A stretch of 8,690 nucleotides of DNA, taken from positions 1 to 8,690 of the forward strand of contig JAEUUM010000386.1 of assembly GCA_016787375.1 (NCBI GenBank), given 5' to 3'. Both the position numbers and the translations under genes were made by a program. Under the pieces are notes generated by a model. That model made no database searches. It was not told the origin of the DNA and saw nothing but the letters and a program-made list of their open reading frames with translations. This stretch comes from Saprospiraceae bacterium. GTDB lineage: Bacteria > Bacteroidota > Bacteroidia > Chitinophagales > Saprospiraceae. Below, in pieces: positions 1 to 5,995 of this stretch (position 1 is its first letter; every line of letters starts with the position of its first letter).

Positions 1-185
1 AACTTGATTATGGAAAGGATTATAAATATGCACATGGATTTGAAGGCAATTTTGTTCAATCCGATTTCTTGCCGGATGAATTGACTGGGAAAATCATCTA
101 CACACCTGGCAAAAACACCTCTGAACAGAAAATATTAGAACAACTTATAAACAATTGGAAAGGATTATACGATTATAATAAATAG
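1..185 (+). CDS. rarA: Replication-associated recombination protein A (RarA/MgsA), C-terminal fragment
   Basis: This is the 3' end of a gene that begins before the window; the frame is open from the first base and ends at TAG 183-185, leaving about 60 residues. The fragment contains YKYAHGFEGNFV followed by FLPDEL and G-K-x-x-Y. This matches the conserved C-terminal signature of the RarA/MgsA/WRNIP1 family of clamp-loader-like AAA+ ATPases (a Y-x-Y-x-H-x-x-x-G stretch followed by a LPDEL-G-K-x-x-Y stretch). Members of this cytoplasmic family act at stalled or damaged replication forks and interact with single-stranded-DNA-binding protein. The ATPase domain with its Walker motifs lies outside the window, so the call rests on the tail alone. 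The next gene starts 37 bp downstream with its own promoter-like box, so co-transcription is not needed. Confidence 0.8.
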   Translation, partial: LDYGKDYKYAHGFEGNFVQSDFLPDELTGKIIYTPGKNTSEQKILEQLINNWKGLYDYNK

Positions 186-200
186 ATTTTTAAATCGAAT

Positions 201-208
201 TAACTTTG
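201..208 (+). promoter_or_regulatory. Candidate Bacteroidota -7 box (TAACTTTG)
   Basis: TAACTTTG matches the TAnnTTTG -7 consensus of the Bacteroidota primary sigma factor exactly. It lies 14 bp before the acyl-CoA dehydrogenase ATG, which would give a 5' leader of only about 5-10 nt. No TTG is visible at the expected -33 distance (the sequence there is ATAATAAATAG), so the match is to one element only. Confidence 0.5.
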
Positions 209-222
209 TAAAAAATTAAACC

Positions 223-1362
223 ATGACTAACCATAACGAAAATTTGAAAATGATTGAACAAAGCGCAAAAGACTTTGCTGAAACTTATATTCGCCCTCAT
301 GTAATGGAGTGGGACGAATCTCAATTTTTTCCGGTTGAAACAATGCACAATCTTGGTAAACATGGTTTTTTAGGTGTTCTTGTGCCTGAGCAATATGGTG
401 GTTCAGGACTAGGCTATCAAGAGTATATTACCATAATCGGAGAAATAGCCAAAGTTTGCGGTTCAGTAGGTCTTTCAGTAGCTGCACACAACTCCCTATG
501 TACGGGGCACATAATGGCATTTGGAAACGAAGAACAAAAGAAAAAATACCTTCCGCTTCTTGCATCAGGTGAGTGGATAGGCGCTTGGGGGCTCACAGAA
601 CCAAACACAGGCAGTGATGCCGGAAGAATGCAATGTGTTGCTAAAAAAGAAGGAGAATACTACATTATCAATGGAACAAAAAGTTGGATCACCCATGGTA
701 TTTCAGGAAATGTAGCTGTGGTAATTGTCAGGACTGGTGAATTGCTTGATAGTCATGGAATGAGTGCTTTTATTGTAGAAAGAGGAACACCAGGTTTTAG
801 TGGAGGAAAGAAAGAAAACAAGCTTGGAATGAGGGCCTCTGAGACTGCTGAATTAATTTTTGATAACTGTAAGATTCATCAATCACAGCTTTTAGGAAAA
901 GAAGGTGATGGTTTTGTTCAGGCCATGAAAATTCTTGACGGTGGAAGAATAAGCATAGCTGCACTTGCATTGGGTATAGCCAAGGGTGCATATGAAGCAT
1001 CAGTCAAATATGCTAAAGAGCGAAATCAATTTGGAAAACCAATATCAAGCTTTCAGGGAATAAGTTTCAAACTGGCAGATATGGCTACTAAAATTGAAGC
1101 AGCTGAACTTTTAACTCGGCAAGCCGGTGATCTAAAAAATCAAGGTAAAAAAATGACGAAAGAAGGTGCAATGGCAAAATATTATGCCTCTGAAATTTCG
1201 GTGGAAGTCTCTACGGATGCTGTGCAGATATTTGGTGGTTATGGCTATACAAAAGACTTTCCGGTTGAAAAATTTTACAGAGATTCCAAATTATGTACAA
1301 TCGGTGAGGGCACTTCAGAGATTCAGAAACTGGTAATTTCAAGAGAGGTATTAAAGGATTGA
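223..1362 (+). CDS. Acyl-CoA dehydrogenase (short/medium-chain type)
   Basis: This is a cytoplasmic FAD flavoprotein that oxidises an acyl-CoA to the trans-2-enoyl-CoA and passes electrons to electron-transfer flavoprotein. At 379 aa it has the normal length of the bacterial SCAD-like family. The all-alpha N-terminal domain covers about residues 7-118. The beta middle domain starts with GLTEPNTGSD (123-132), the flavin/substrate-contacting signature. The C-terminal helical domain (about 229-377) carries RNQFGKPI (267-274) and the FAD-contacting QIFGGYGY (335-342). In IGEGTSEIQ, Glu362 aligns with the catalytic base of the short- and medium-chain enzymes. The ATG at 223 gives a family-like N-terminus and follows a TAACTTTG box. 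Chain length and substrate cannot be read from sequence; butyryl-CoA or branched short-chain acyl-CoA are plausible. An acyl-CoA synthetase gene lies at the far end of the window on the other strand, so a shared fatty-acid pathway is only an inference. Confidence 0.93.
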   Translation: MTNHNENLKMIEQSAKDFAETYIRPHVMEWDESQFFPVETMHNLGKHGFLGVLVPEQYGGSGLGYQEYITIIGEIAKVCGSVGLSVAAHNSLCTGHIMAFGNEEQKKKYLPLLASGEWIGAWGLTEPNTGSDAGRMQCVAKKEGEYYIINGTKSWITHGISGNVAVVIVRTGELLDSHGMSAFIVERGTPGFSGGKKENKLGMRASETAELIFDNCKIHQSQLLGKEGDGFVQAMKILDGGRISIAALALGIAKGAYEASVKYAKERNQFGKPISSFQGISFKLADMATKIEAAELLTRQAGDLKNQGKKMTKEGAMAKYYASEISVEVSTDAVQIFGGYGYTKDFPVEKFYRDSKLCTIGEGTSEIQKLVISREVLKD

Positions 1363-1496
1363 TCTGAACAAATATTTTTCAGAAGGTTCTGTGCCAGATT
1401 TTGTCGGGAAGATTTATCCTGCCCCTACACTCCAAATTTTGGTCTGGGTTGTTTTTGTATAAATAGCAATTATTGAAATTAGCAAAAGCAGTACCC

Positions 1497-1517
1497 AGAA
1501 CAAAGTGTGTTCTTTTT
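1497..1517 (+). terminator. Weak hairpin with T-run, possible terminator of the acyl-CoA dehydrogenase gene
   Basis: AGAACA (1497-1502) and TGTTCT (1508-1513) form a perfect 6-bp stem around a 5-nt loop, and the T's at 1513-1517 follow directly. The stem is short and A/T-rich, and it lies 135 bp beyond the upstream stop codon, so this is a tentative call. Confidence 0.25.
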
Positions 1518-1596
1518 CTAAATATTCTGGAGCTAAATTTTCAATTCTCAAAACAAAGTTTATAAACCAATAAAAATTTAGACAAAAACAAGATCA

Positions 1597-1625
1597 TTTG
1601 TTTTATCTATCAAAATTTAATTTTG
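1597..1625 (+). promoter_or_regulatory. Candidate distal promoter overlapped by a 15-bp palindrome
   Basis: TTTG (1597-1600) and TAATTTTG (1618-1625) are separated by 17 bp and fit the Bacteroidota TTG / TAnnTTTG pattern. The -7 box lies inside the perfect 7-1-7 inverted repeat CAAAATT-T-AATTTTG (1611-1625), a layout expected for a repressor operator. In DNA this AT-rich such matches can arise by chance. Confidence 0.35.
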
Positions 1626-1655
1626 GTAAAATAAACCAACAATAGAGAATTTTAA

Positions 1656-1686
1656 TTGCGCGGATGCTTCCAAGATTATAACTTTG
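1656..1686 (+). promoter_or_regulatory. Candidate proximal promoter of the peroxidase gene
   Basis: TTG (1656-1658) is followed after 20 bp by TAACTTTG (1679-1686), an exact match to TAnnTTTG and identical to the box before the acyl-CoA dehydrogenase gene. Transcription would begin near 1692, leaving a leader of about 30 nt before the ATG at 1722. This is the best two-element promoter in the window. Confidence 0.55.
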
Positions 1687-1721
1687 CACACGTTATATAA
1701 TCCTAAATTGAACAAACTCTA

Positions 1722-3071
1722 ATGAAAAAACTCGCCTCTCTGGTCATTTTTGCTATGGTATTTTACCTGTTTTCCTGTAAAAATGATGTAACTGACCTTA
1801 CCGCTGACAATGCTTTAATCGAAAGTATCAAAGAACACAGCAAAACAGGTGAATTAGATTGGTATATAATGCCATCAAGCACTGATTATGCAAATTTACC
1901 GAATCAAGATCCAAAAAACCCGGTAACAGCAGCTAAAGTAGCTTTAGGCAAAATGTTATTTTTTGAAACTGGAATTGGTCTTAACCCAAATAAAACAGTT
2001 TCTTTAACTACCTATTCATGCAGTTCTTGCCATGTTCCTGAAAAAAGTTTCACAGCAGGCAGATTTCAGGGCATCGCTGATGGTGGAGTTGGGTTTGGTG
2101 TAACGGGTGAGGGTAGAGAAAAGAATGCACAATATTTGGGTTCTGAGGTTGATGCTCAAGGAGCACGTCCACTACCTATGCTAAATTTAACCTATGTTAG
2201 AAATGCCCTGTGGAACGGCGCCTTTGGATCTTATGGCATGAATGTAGGTACAGATAATGCCTGGGGAGTAACAGATCCGCTCACCGGTATAAACAAAGAA
2301 GGACTTGAAGGACTGGAGGCTAATAATCACAGAGCCTTGATTACCCACCGCCAAGTAATAAATAAAGAAGTTTTAGACAAATTGGGTTATACTCCAATGT
2401 TTGATGAAGCTTTCCCGAATACTCATGTTAACGAGCGCTATACACTTCAAATTGCCGCAAATGCAATTGCTGCTTATTTTAGAACGATTTTAACTAATGA
2501 GGCTCCTTTTCAAAAATGGCTAAAAGGTAATTCTGAAGCCATGACTCTGCAACAAAAAAGAGGAGCTCAATTATTTTTTGGGAAAGCAGGTTGTGTAAAC
2601 TGTCACAACAGCCCTTCTTTTAACAATCAAAGATTTGCAGCACTGGGAGTTAAAAATCTATTCCAAAGTGGACACGAAGTTTTCAGAACCGACGAAAATG
2701 ACGCAAGGAATAAAGGTAGAGGTGGATTTACACTTAGAGATGAAGATCTTTACAAATTTAAAGTACCTCAGCTTTATAATATGAAGGATGTAGGGTTTTA
2801 CTTCCATGGTGCAAGCAAAAATTCTTTGCGTGAAGTGGTTGAGTATTTTAATTTAGCTATCACTGAGAATCCTGACGTTCCACAAGACAGAATAGATCCA
2901 CTTTTCAAACCACTTGGTTTAACCCCTTCTCAAGTAACAGATCTTACAGAGTTCCTTGAAAATGGATTGTATGATCCAAATTTGTTGAGATATAAGCCTT
3001 CATTTGTGATGTCCGGCAATTGCTTCCCAAATAATGACACAAAATCCAAACTTGATATGGGATGTAAATAG
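1722..3071 (+). CDS. Di-heme cytochrome c peroxidase / MauG-family lipoprotein
   Basis: The 449-aa product belongs to the bacterial cytochrome c peroxidase/MauG superfamily, whose members reduce hydrogen peroxide with electrons from small cytochromes or, in MauG, oxidise a partner protein. The N-terminus is a lipoprotein signal: Lys-Lys, a hydrophobic core, and lipobox L-F-S-Cys19, so it should be anchored in the envelope. Two covalent heme sites are visible: C100-S-S-C103-H104 in the N-terminal domain and C291-V-N-C294-H295 in the C-terminal domain. Family landmarks include LGKMLFFE before heme 1, LWNG at 163-166 (usually WDG) and FYFHGASKNSLREVVEYFN with His362. The segment around T-H-R-Q (208-211) lies where classical peroxidases carry a Glu-Met pair with the catalytic Glu; I see no Glu-Met there, so activity may differ. 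It has its own promoter and is closed by a strong hairpin. A small cytochrome lipoprotein gene follows and may encode its redox partner. Confidence 0.88.
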   Translation: MKKLASLVIFAMVFYLFSCKNDVTDLTADNALIESIKEHSKTGELDWYIMPSSTDYANLPNQDPKNPVTAAKVALGKMLFFETGIGLNPNKTVSLTTYSCSSCHVPEKSFTAGRFQGIADGGVGFGVTGEGREKNAQYLGSEVDAQGARPLPMLNLTYVRNALWNGAFGSYGMNVGTDNAWGVTDPLTGINKEGLEGLEANNHRALITHRQVINKEVLDKLGYTPMFDEAFPNTHVNERYTLQIAANAIAAYFRTILTNEAPFQKWLKGNSEAMTLQQKRGAQLFFGKAGCVNCHNSPSFNNQRFAALGVKNLFQSGHEVFRTDENDARNKGRGGFTLRDEDLYKFKVPQLYNMKDVGFYFHGASKNSLREVVEYFNLAITENPDVPQDRIDPLFKPLGLTPSQVTDLTEFLENGLYDPNLLRYKPSFVMSGNCFPNNDTKSKLDMGCK

Positions 3072-3084
3072 TTAATTTTAAGCT

Positions 3085-3127
3085 AAATGAAAAGCCTCTA
3101 TTTTAAAAATTTAGAGGCTTTTCATTT
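3085..3127. terminator. Strong hairpin terminator after the peroxidase gene
   Basis: A perfect 16-bp inverted repeat (3085-3100 with 3112-3127) encloses an 11-nt A/T loop. The core is AAAAGCCTCTA / TAGAGGCTTTT, and the repeat can be extended outward with one bulged T. It begins 13 bp after the TAG. The A-tract and T-tract at the two edges would let it act in either direction. It separates the peroxidase transcript from the cytochrome gene downstream. Confidence 0.8.
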
Positions 3128-3158
3128 TAGGAACATTTTCAACGAGGACTCGTTTAAC

Positions 3159-3166
3159 TACTTTTC
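3159..3166 (+). promoter_or_regulatory. Possible imperfect -7 box before the small cytochrome gene
   Basis: TACTTTTC differs from TAnnTTTG only at the last base and lies 29 bp before the ATG at 3196. No clear -33 TTG is seen. A promoter is expected here because a strong terminator lies just upstream. Confidence 0.25.
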
Positions 3167-3195
3167 AGAAACACTCAACTACAATTTTTAAAATC

Positions 3196-3537
3196 ATGAT
3201 GGTCAAAAAACTTTTGGTTTCAATATTATTTATTTCTCTTTTGGTTGTATCCTGCAAAAAAGATAATTCAACATGTGATGATGCCGCTGTGACATACAAT
3301 GGTCAAATTAAAACAATTTTCTCCGGTTGTACCGCCTCAGGTTGCCACAATTCCGGATCTGTTTCCGGAAGTTTAGCGAACTATACAGACTCAAAGTCAT
3401 TCCCACTTATGTCACGGATGTTAGGTGCTCTCAGAGGAACGGCAGGATTCAGTGCAATGCCTCAAGGAGGAACTAAACTAAGTGATTGTGATATTTCAAA
3501 AGTAGAAAAATGGATTAACTCAGGTTTTCCTGAATAA
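3196..3537 (+). CDS. Small c-type cytochrome-like lipoprotein with a CX4CH heme site
   Basis: The 113-aa product starts with a lipoprotein signal whose lipobox is V-V-S-Cys20, so the mature protein of about 94 residues should be lipid-anchored in the envelope. The segment Y-N-G-Q-I-K-T-I-F precedes C45-T-A-S-G-C50-H51, a CX4CH heme-attachment motif with four instead of the usual two spacer residues. The sequence Met88-Pro-Q-G-G, then L-S-D-C and a final W-I-N-S-G (106-110), follows the pattern of small cytochrome domains, in which the Met is the second axial ligand and the W-I-x-x-G helix closes the fold. Cys27 and Cys98 could form a disulfide. The start could be either ATG 3196 or ATG 3199; both keep the signal peptide. 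An electron-transfer role, perhaps for the peroxidase encoded upstream, is inferred from context. The gene converges on hemN with only 24 bp between the stops. Confidence 0.75.
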   Translation: MMVKKLLVSILFISLLVVSCKKDNSTCDDAAVTYNGQIKTIFSGCTASGCHNSGSVSGSLANYTDSKSFPLMSRMLGALRGTAGFSAMPQGGTKLSDCDISKVEKWINSGFPE

Positions 3538-3561
3538 AAGATTAGTTTTTCTACCTGAAGG

Positions 3562-4947
3562 TTAAATCGATTTGCTAAAAACAGGTTTTTCGCAAACTGC
3601 ATTATCACTCATCAAGTAAAGGTCAAATGCCTTGCAAATATTTCTGATAAAATGCCTTCCAATATCGGTTACACTCATTTCGCATTCATCTAATATTATT
3701 AATCCGTCTTTCTCAAGCATTTTTAGCTCAGGAAAACAATTAGTATGTAGCAATTCCATGTCTTGGGTGTCAAAAATCACCCTACCCTTGCATGCTACGT
3801 CCAATATATATTTTTTAAATTTGATATCTTCATCAGATAGTAAAAATCCCCGAAAAACAGGAAATTCTGACTTTTCAACTGACTCATAGTATTCATGTAC
3901 TGATTTATGATTTTGTGCAAAGGCATTTCCAGTATCACTAATGCTCGATACACCCAACCCAAGAAGAAAAGAGGTATTTTGAGTTGTGTAGCCCATAAAA
4001 TTCCGGTGTAAGCCTCCTGAATTAAAAGCTTTTACCAAAGTATCATTGCCAAGTGAAAAATGATCCATACCAATGTCAAAATATCCGGCTTCTGTCAACA
4101 TTTTTTTGCCCAGAAGGTATAATTCAAGTTTAGTTTTAGCATCAGGTAAATCAACTTCATCAAACAATCGCTGCCCTCTGCTAGTCCATGGCACATGTGC
4201 ATAGCTGTAAAATGCTATTCGATCAGGCATTAATGTTAGGACTTGCTCAATGGTGCCTTTCATTCCGAGAATACTCTGTTTTGGCAACCCATAAATCAAA
4301 TCAAAGTTAACAGATTCGAATCCAATATTTCTGGCCTGTTCGGTTACTCTAATAACATTTTCAAATGGTTGTAGCCTATTGATACTTTTTTGTACTATTG
4401 GATCATTGTCCTGGACACCAAAACTGATTCTTCTGAACCCAAGATTAAACAGAGCTTGCATTTGCTCAAATGTGGTATTATTGGGATGACCTTCAATACT
4501 AAACTCATGATCAGGATGGATGATAACCTCAGTTAATATCATTTGAACAAGCTCTGTCAAATTCTCTGCACTAAAAAATGTTGGCGTCCCACCTCCAAGA
4601 TGCAATTCTCTAAGTACAGGTTTTTGGCCCATGAGTTTAAGATAATTGGACCACTCCTTCCTCAACATTTCAATGTATTCAATTTCTACCTTGTGATTCG
4701 TAGTAATTTTCTTGTTGCATCCACAATAGGTGCACAGGGATTCACAAAATGGCAAGTGAATGTATATGCTTATTCCCTCTGTCGAGTTACTGATGTTAAA
4801 TTGCTCTTTCCAAACAACTTTATAACGTTCTGTGTCAAGATTATCTTTCCAAAAAGGCACAGTCGGGTAACTAGTGTACCGTGGCACAGGTTGGTTATAT
4901 TTCTGAATTAAATTGGTATCAGGAAGTCTAATTTTGTCTTTCATCAT
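3562..4947 (-). CDS. hemN: Oxygen-independent coproporphyrinogen III oxidase (radical SAM)
   Basis: HemN converts coproporphyrinogen III to protoporphyrinogen IX in the cytoplasm without oxygen, using two S-adenosylmethionine molecules and a 4Fe-4S cluster. The 461-aa length is normal. The N-terminal PRYTSYPT (22-29) is typical of true HemN rather than HemW. Y62-I-H-L-P-F precedes the cluster motif C68-x3-C72-x2-C75-x-C77; the extra Cys77 is a HemN hallmark. Further landmarks are GGGTP (118-122), Glu152 in SIEGHP, GVQD (177-180), DLIYGLPKQ (216-224), GMDHF (293-297) and HRNFMGYTTQ (314-323). In E. coli HemN the last motif reads NFQG, so the Gln that contacts the second SAM is Met318 here; I cannot judge how common this is in the phylum. 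Two ATGs are adjacent (4945-4947 and 4942-4944). The gene lies 93 bp downstream of the hydrolase gene in the same direction, with no hairpin between, so read-through from the upstream operon is possible. It may supply heme to the two cytochromes encoded next door. Confidence 0.95.
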   Translation of the reverse strand: MMKDKIRLPDTNLIQKYNQPVPRYTSYPTVPFWKDNLDTERYKVVWKEQFNISNSTEGISIYIHLPFCESLCTYCGCNKKITTNHKVEIEYIEMLRKEWSNYLKLMGQKPVLRELHLGGGTPTFFSAENLTELVQMILTEVIIHPDHEFSIEGHPNNTTFEQMQALFNLGFRRISFGVQDNDPIVQKSINRLQPFENVIRVTEQARNIGFESVNFDLIYGLPKQSILGMKGTIEQVLTLMPDRIAFYSYAHVPWTSRGQRLFDEVDLPDAKTKLELYLLGKKMLTEAGYFDIGMDHFSLGNDTLVKAFNSGGLHRNFMGYTTQNTSFLLGLGVSSISDTGNAFAQNHKSVHEYYESVEKSEFPVFRGFLLSDEDIKFKKYILDVACKGRVIFDTQDMELLHTNCFPELKMLEKDGLIILDECEMSVTDIGRHFIRNICKAFDLYLMSDNAVCEKPVFSKSI

Positions 4948-5040
4948 GCAAATGTCACAAAAACCGTTGAGAGATCAATATGACGAATGACTTGATTTTA
5001 TATGATATTGGTCATGAAATGAAACTATTGCGGAGGAACA
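4948..5040 (-). promoter_or_regulatory. hemN upstream region with a short inverted repeat
   Basis: This 93-bp spacer holds TTGA-GAGA-TCAA (4967-4978 on the plus strand), a perfect 4-bp half-site repeat about 20 bp from the hemN ATG. It resembles Fnr/Crp half-sites, but the spacing is 4 instead of the 6 expected between TTGA and TCAA in an Fnr box. ATGAC occurs at 4980-4984 and 4987-4991, and the inverse GTCAT at 5011-5015. No TAnnTTTG box was found on the minus strand. Confidence 0.2.
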
Positions 5041-5991
5041 TCACTTCAAAAAACTTCGGATAAAGGAATTGACTTCTTCTGCTTTTTCAAACATCACGAA
5101 ATGACCGGCCTTTCCTATCAATTTTAATTCGCAATTTGGCATCCTACTTGCACCTTTCATAGCATATTTCCGGGTAAAACCCCCGTTTAAATAGCGATTT
5201 GGAATCAGATTATCATTTTCACCAAATATACATAAAGTTGGTTGTTTTACATTTGGCAAAAACTCAAAAACAGGTTGATCCACCATGCCTTTTACACTTT
5301 GCACTATATTATAACAATATGCTTCAAAATCTACTGCGGTTCGCATAGCGATACGATCGTTTATCATAAAATTTGCGTCCTTTGGCAATTTATAAAAATT
5401 ATAAGCCAGGTTTGTTTTGATAATTTCGACGGACGTTAATCTGACTCCATCTACTGTCATTACGTCCCTAAACCATTGCTTCTCGCCTTTATTGAAAGTT
5501 TCAAATCCTGCAGGTGCAATCAAAATAAGTCTTTTGACCAAATCGGGGTACTTGAGAGCAGTAGTCAAGCTGATCTGTCCACCCATTGAGTGGCCTGCAA
5601 GTATTACATTATGTAAATTTTTTTGTCGGCAAAAATCATTTATTACATCCGCATAAAAATCCATGGTGCCAATGTAATTTTCCTTGGAAGATTTTCCATA
5701 TCCTGGCAAATCAATGGCAATACATCTATAAAAATCCTTCAATGACTCGACATTTTTATCCCATGCCGGAATATAACTTCCAAGTCCGTGAATGAAAATA
5801 ATGGTTTCATTACCAGTACCTTCATCTATATAGGCCAAATTGATATTGCCTTGCAATGATATTTTCTTTGTATCAAACTTATAAACCAAATCCTGCATGG
5901 AATGCAAACTTTCCTGTTTGACCTGGCTGAACAAGGCAGAATTAGAAAGTAATAACATCAATATGCTCGAGATTTTCAGAAAATTTTTCAT
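5041..5991 (-). CDS. Exported alpha/beta-hydrolase (esterase/lipase-like)
   Basis: The 316-aa product is an alpha/beta-hydrolase fold enzyme with an N-terminal signal peptide (MKNFLK, hydrophobic core to about residue 21, probable cleavage near A-L-F-S-Q), so it should act in the periplasm or outside the cell. The HGLGS segment (68-72) follows beta strand TIIFI and supplies the oxyanion loop. The nucleophile elbow is G133-H-S135-M-G-G, the acid is probably Asp260 in FGEND, and the base is His297 in KAGHFVMFE. The complete triad indicates an active hydrolase of ester, lactone, C-C or similar bonds; the substrate cannot be told from sequence. Its ATG lies only 4 bp after the stop of the outer-membrane barrel gene, which indicates translational coupling and a joint role, for example hydrolysis of a compound admitted through the barrel. 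Most family members in this size class are cytoplasmic, so the signal peptide is noteworthy. Confidence 0.88.
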   Translation of the reverse strand: MKNFLKISSILMLLLSNSALFSQVKQESLHSMQDLVYKFDTKKISLQGNINLAYIDEGTGNETIIFIHGLGSYIPAWDKNVESLKDFYRCIAIDLPGYGKSSKENYIGTMDFYADVINDFCRQKNLHNVILAGHSMGGQISLTTALKYPDLVKRLILIAPAGFETFNKGEKQWFRDVMTVDGVRLTSVEIIKTNLAYNFYKLPKDANFMINDRIAMRTAVDFEAYCYNIVQSVKGMVDQPVFEFLPNVKQPTLCIFGENDNLIPNRYLNGGFTRKYAMKGASRMPNCELKLIGKAGHFVMFEKAEEVNSFIRSFLK

Positions 5992-5995
5992 TTTA

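Larger units (their letters stand above)
1363..1721. other. 359-bp intergenic region: no confident gene, promoter elements at the right end
   Basis: This AT-rich gap follows the acyl-CoA dehydrogenase and precedes the peroxidase gene. Its right third holds two candidate promoters (1597-1625 and 1656-1686) and a 15-bp palindrome. Its left part holds a weak hairpin (1497-1513). On the minus strand a frame stays open from 1593 down to the stop at 1414-1416; it encodes one plausible membrane helix but has no ATG. No tRNA, conserved riboswitch or repeat array was seen. Confidence 0.6.

Noticed and set aside
1443..1499. TCTGGGT ... ACCCAGA inverted repeat in the intergenic gap
   Set aside because: The arms are 7 bp with a 43-nt loop and overlap the better short hairpin at 1497-1513. 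No further structure supports it, so chance is likely.
3538..3575. Possible shared terminator between the convergent cytochrome and hemN genes (ACCT-GA-AGGT at 3553-3562)
   Set aside because: The stem is only 4 bp with a 2-nt loop, too tight to form. No convincing hairpin lies in the 24-bp junction.
4543..4911. 122-codon plus-strand open frame inside hemN
   Set aside because: It lies opposite highly conserved HemN motifs, has no recognisable domain and no promoter. It is a shadow of hemN.
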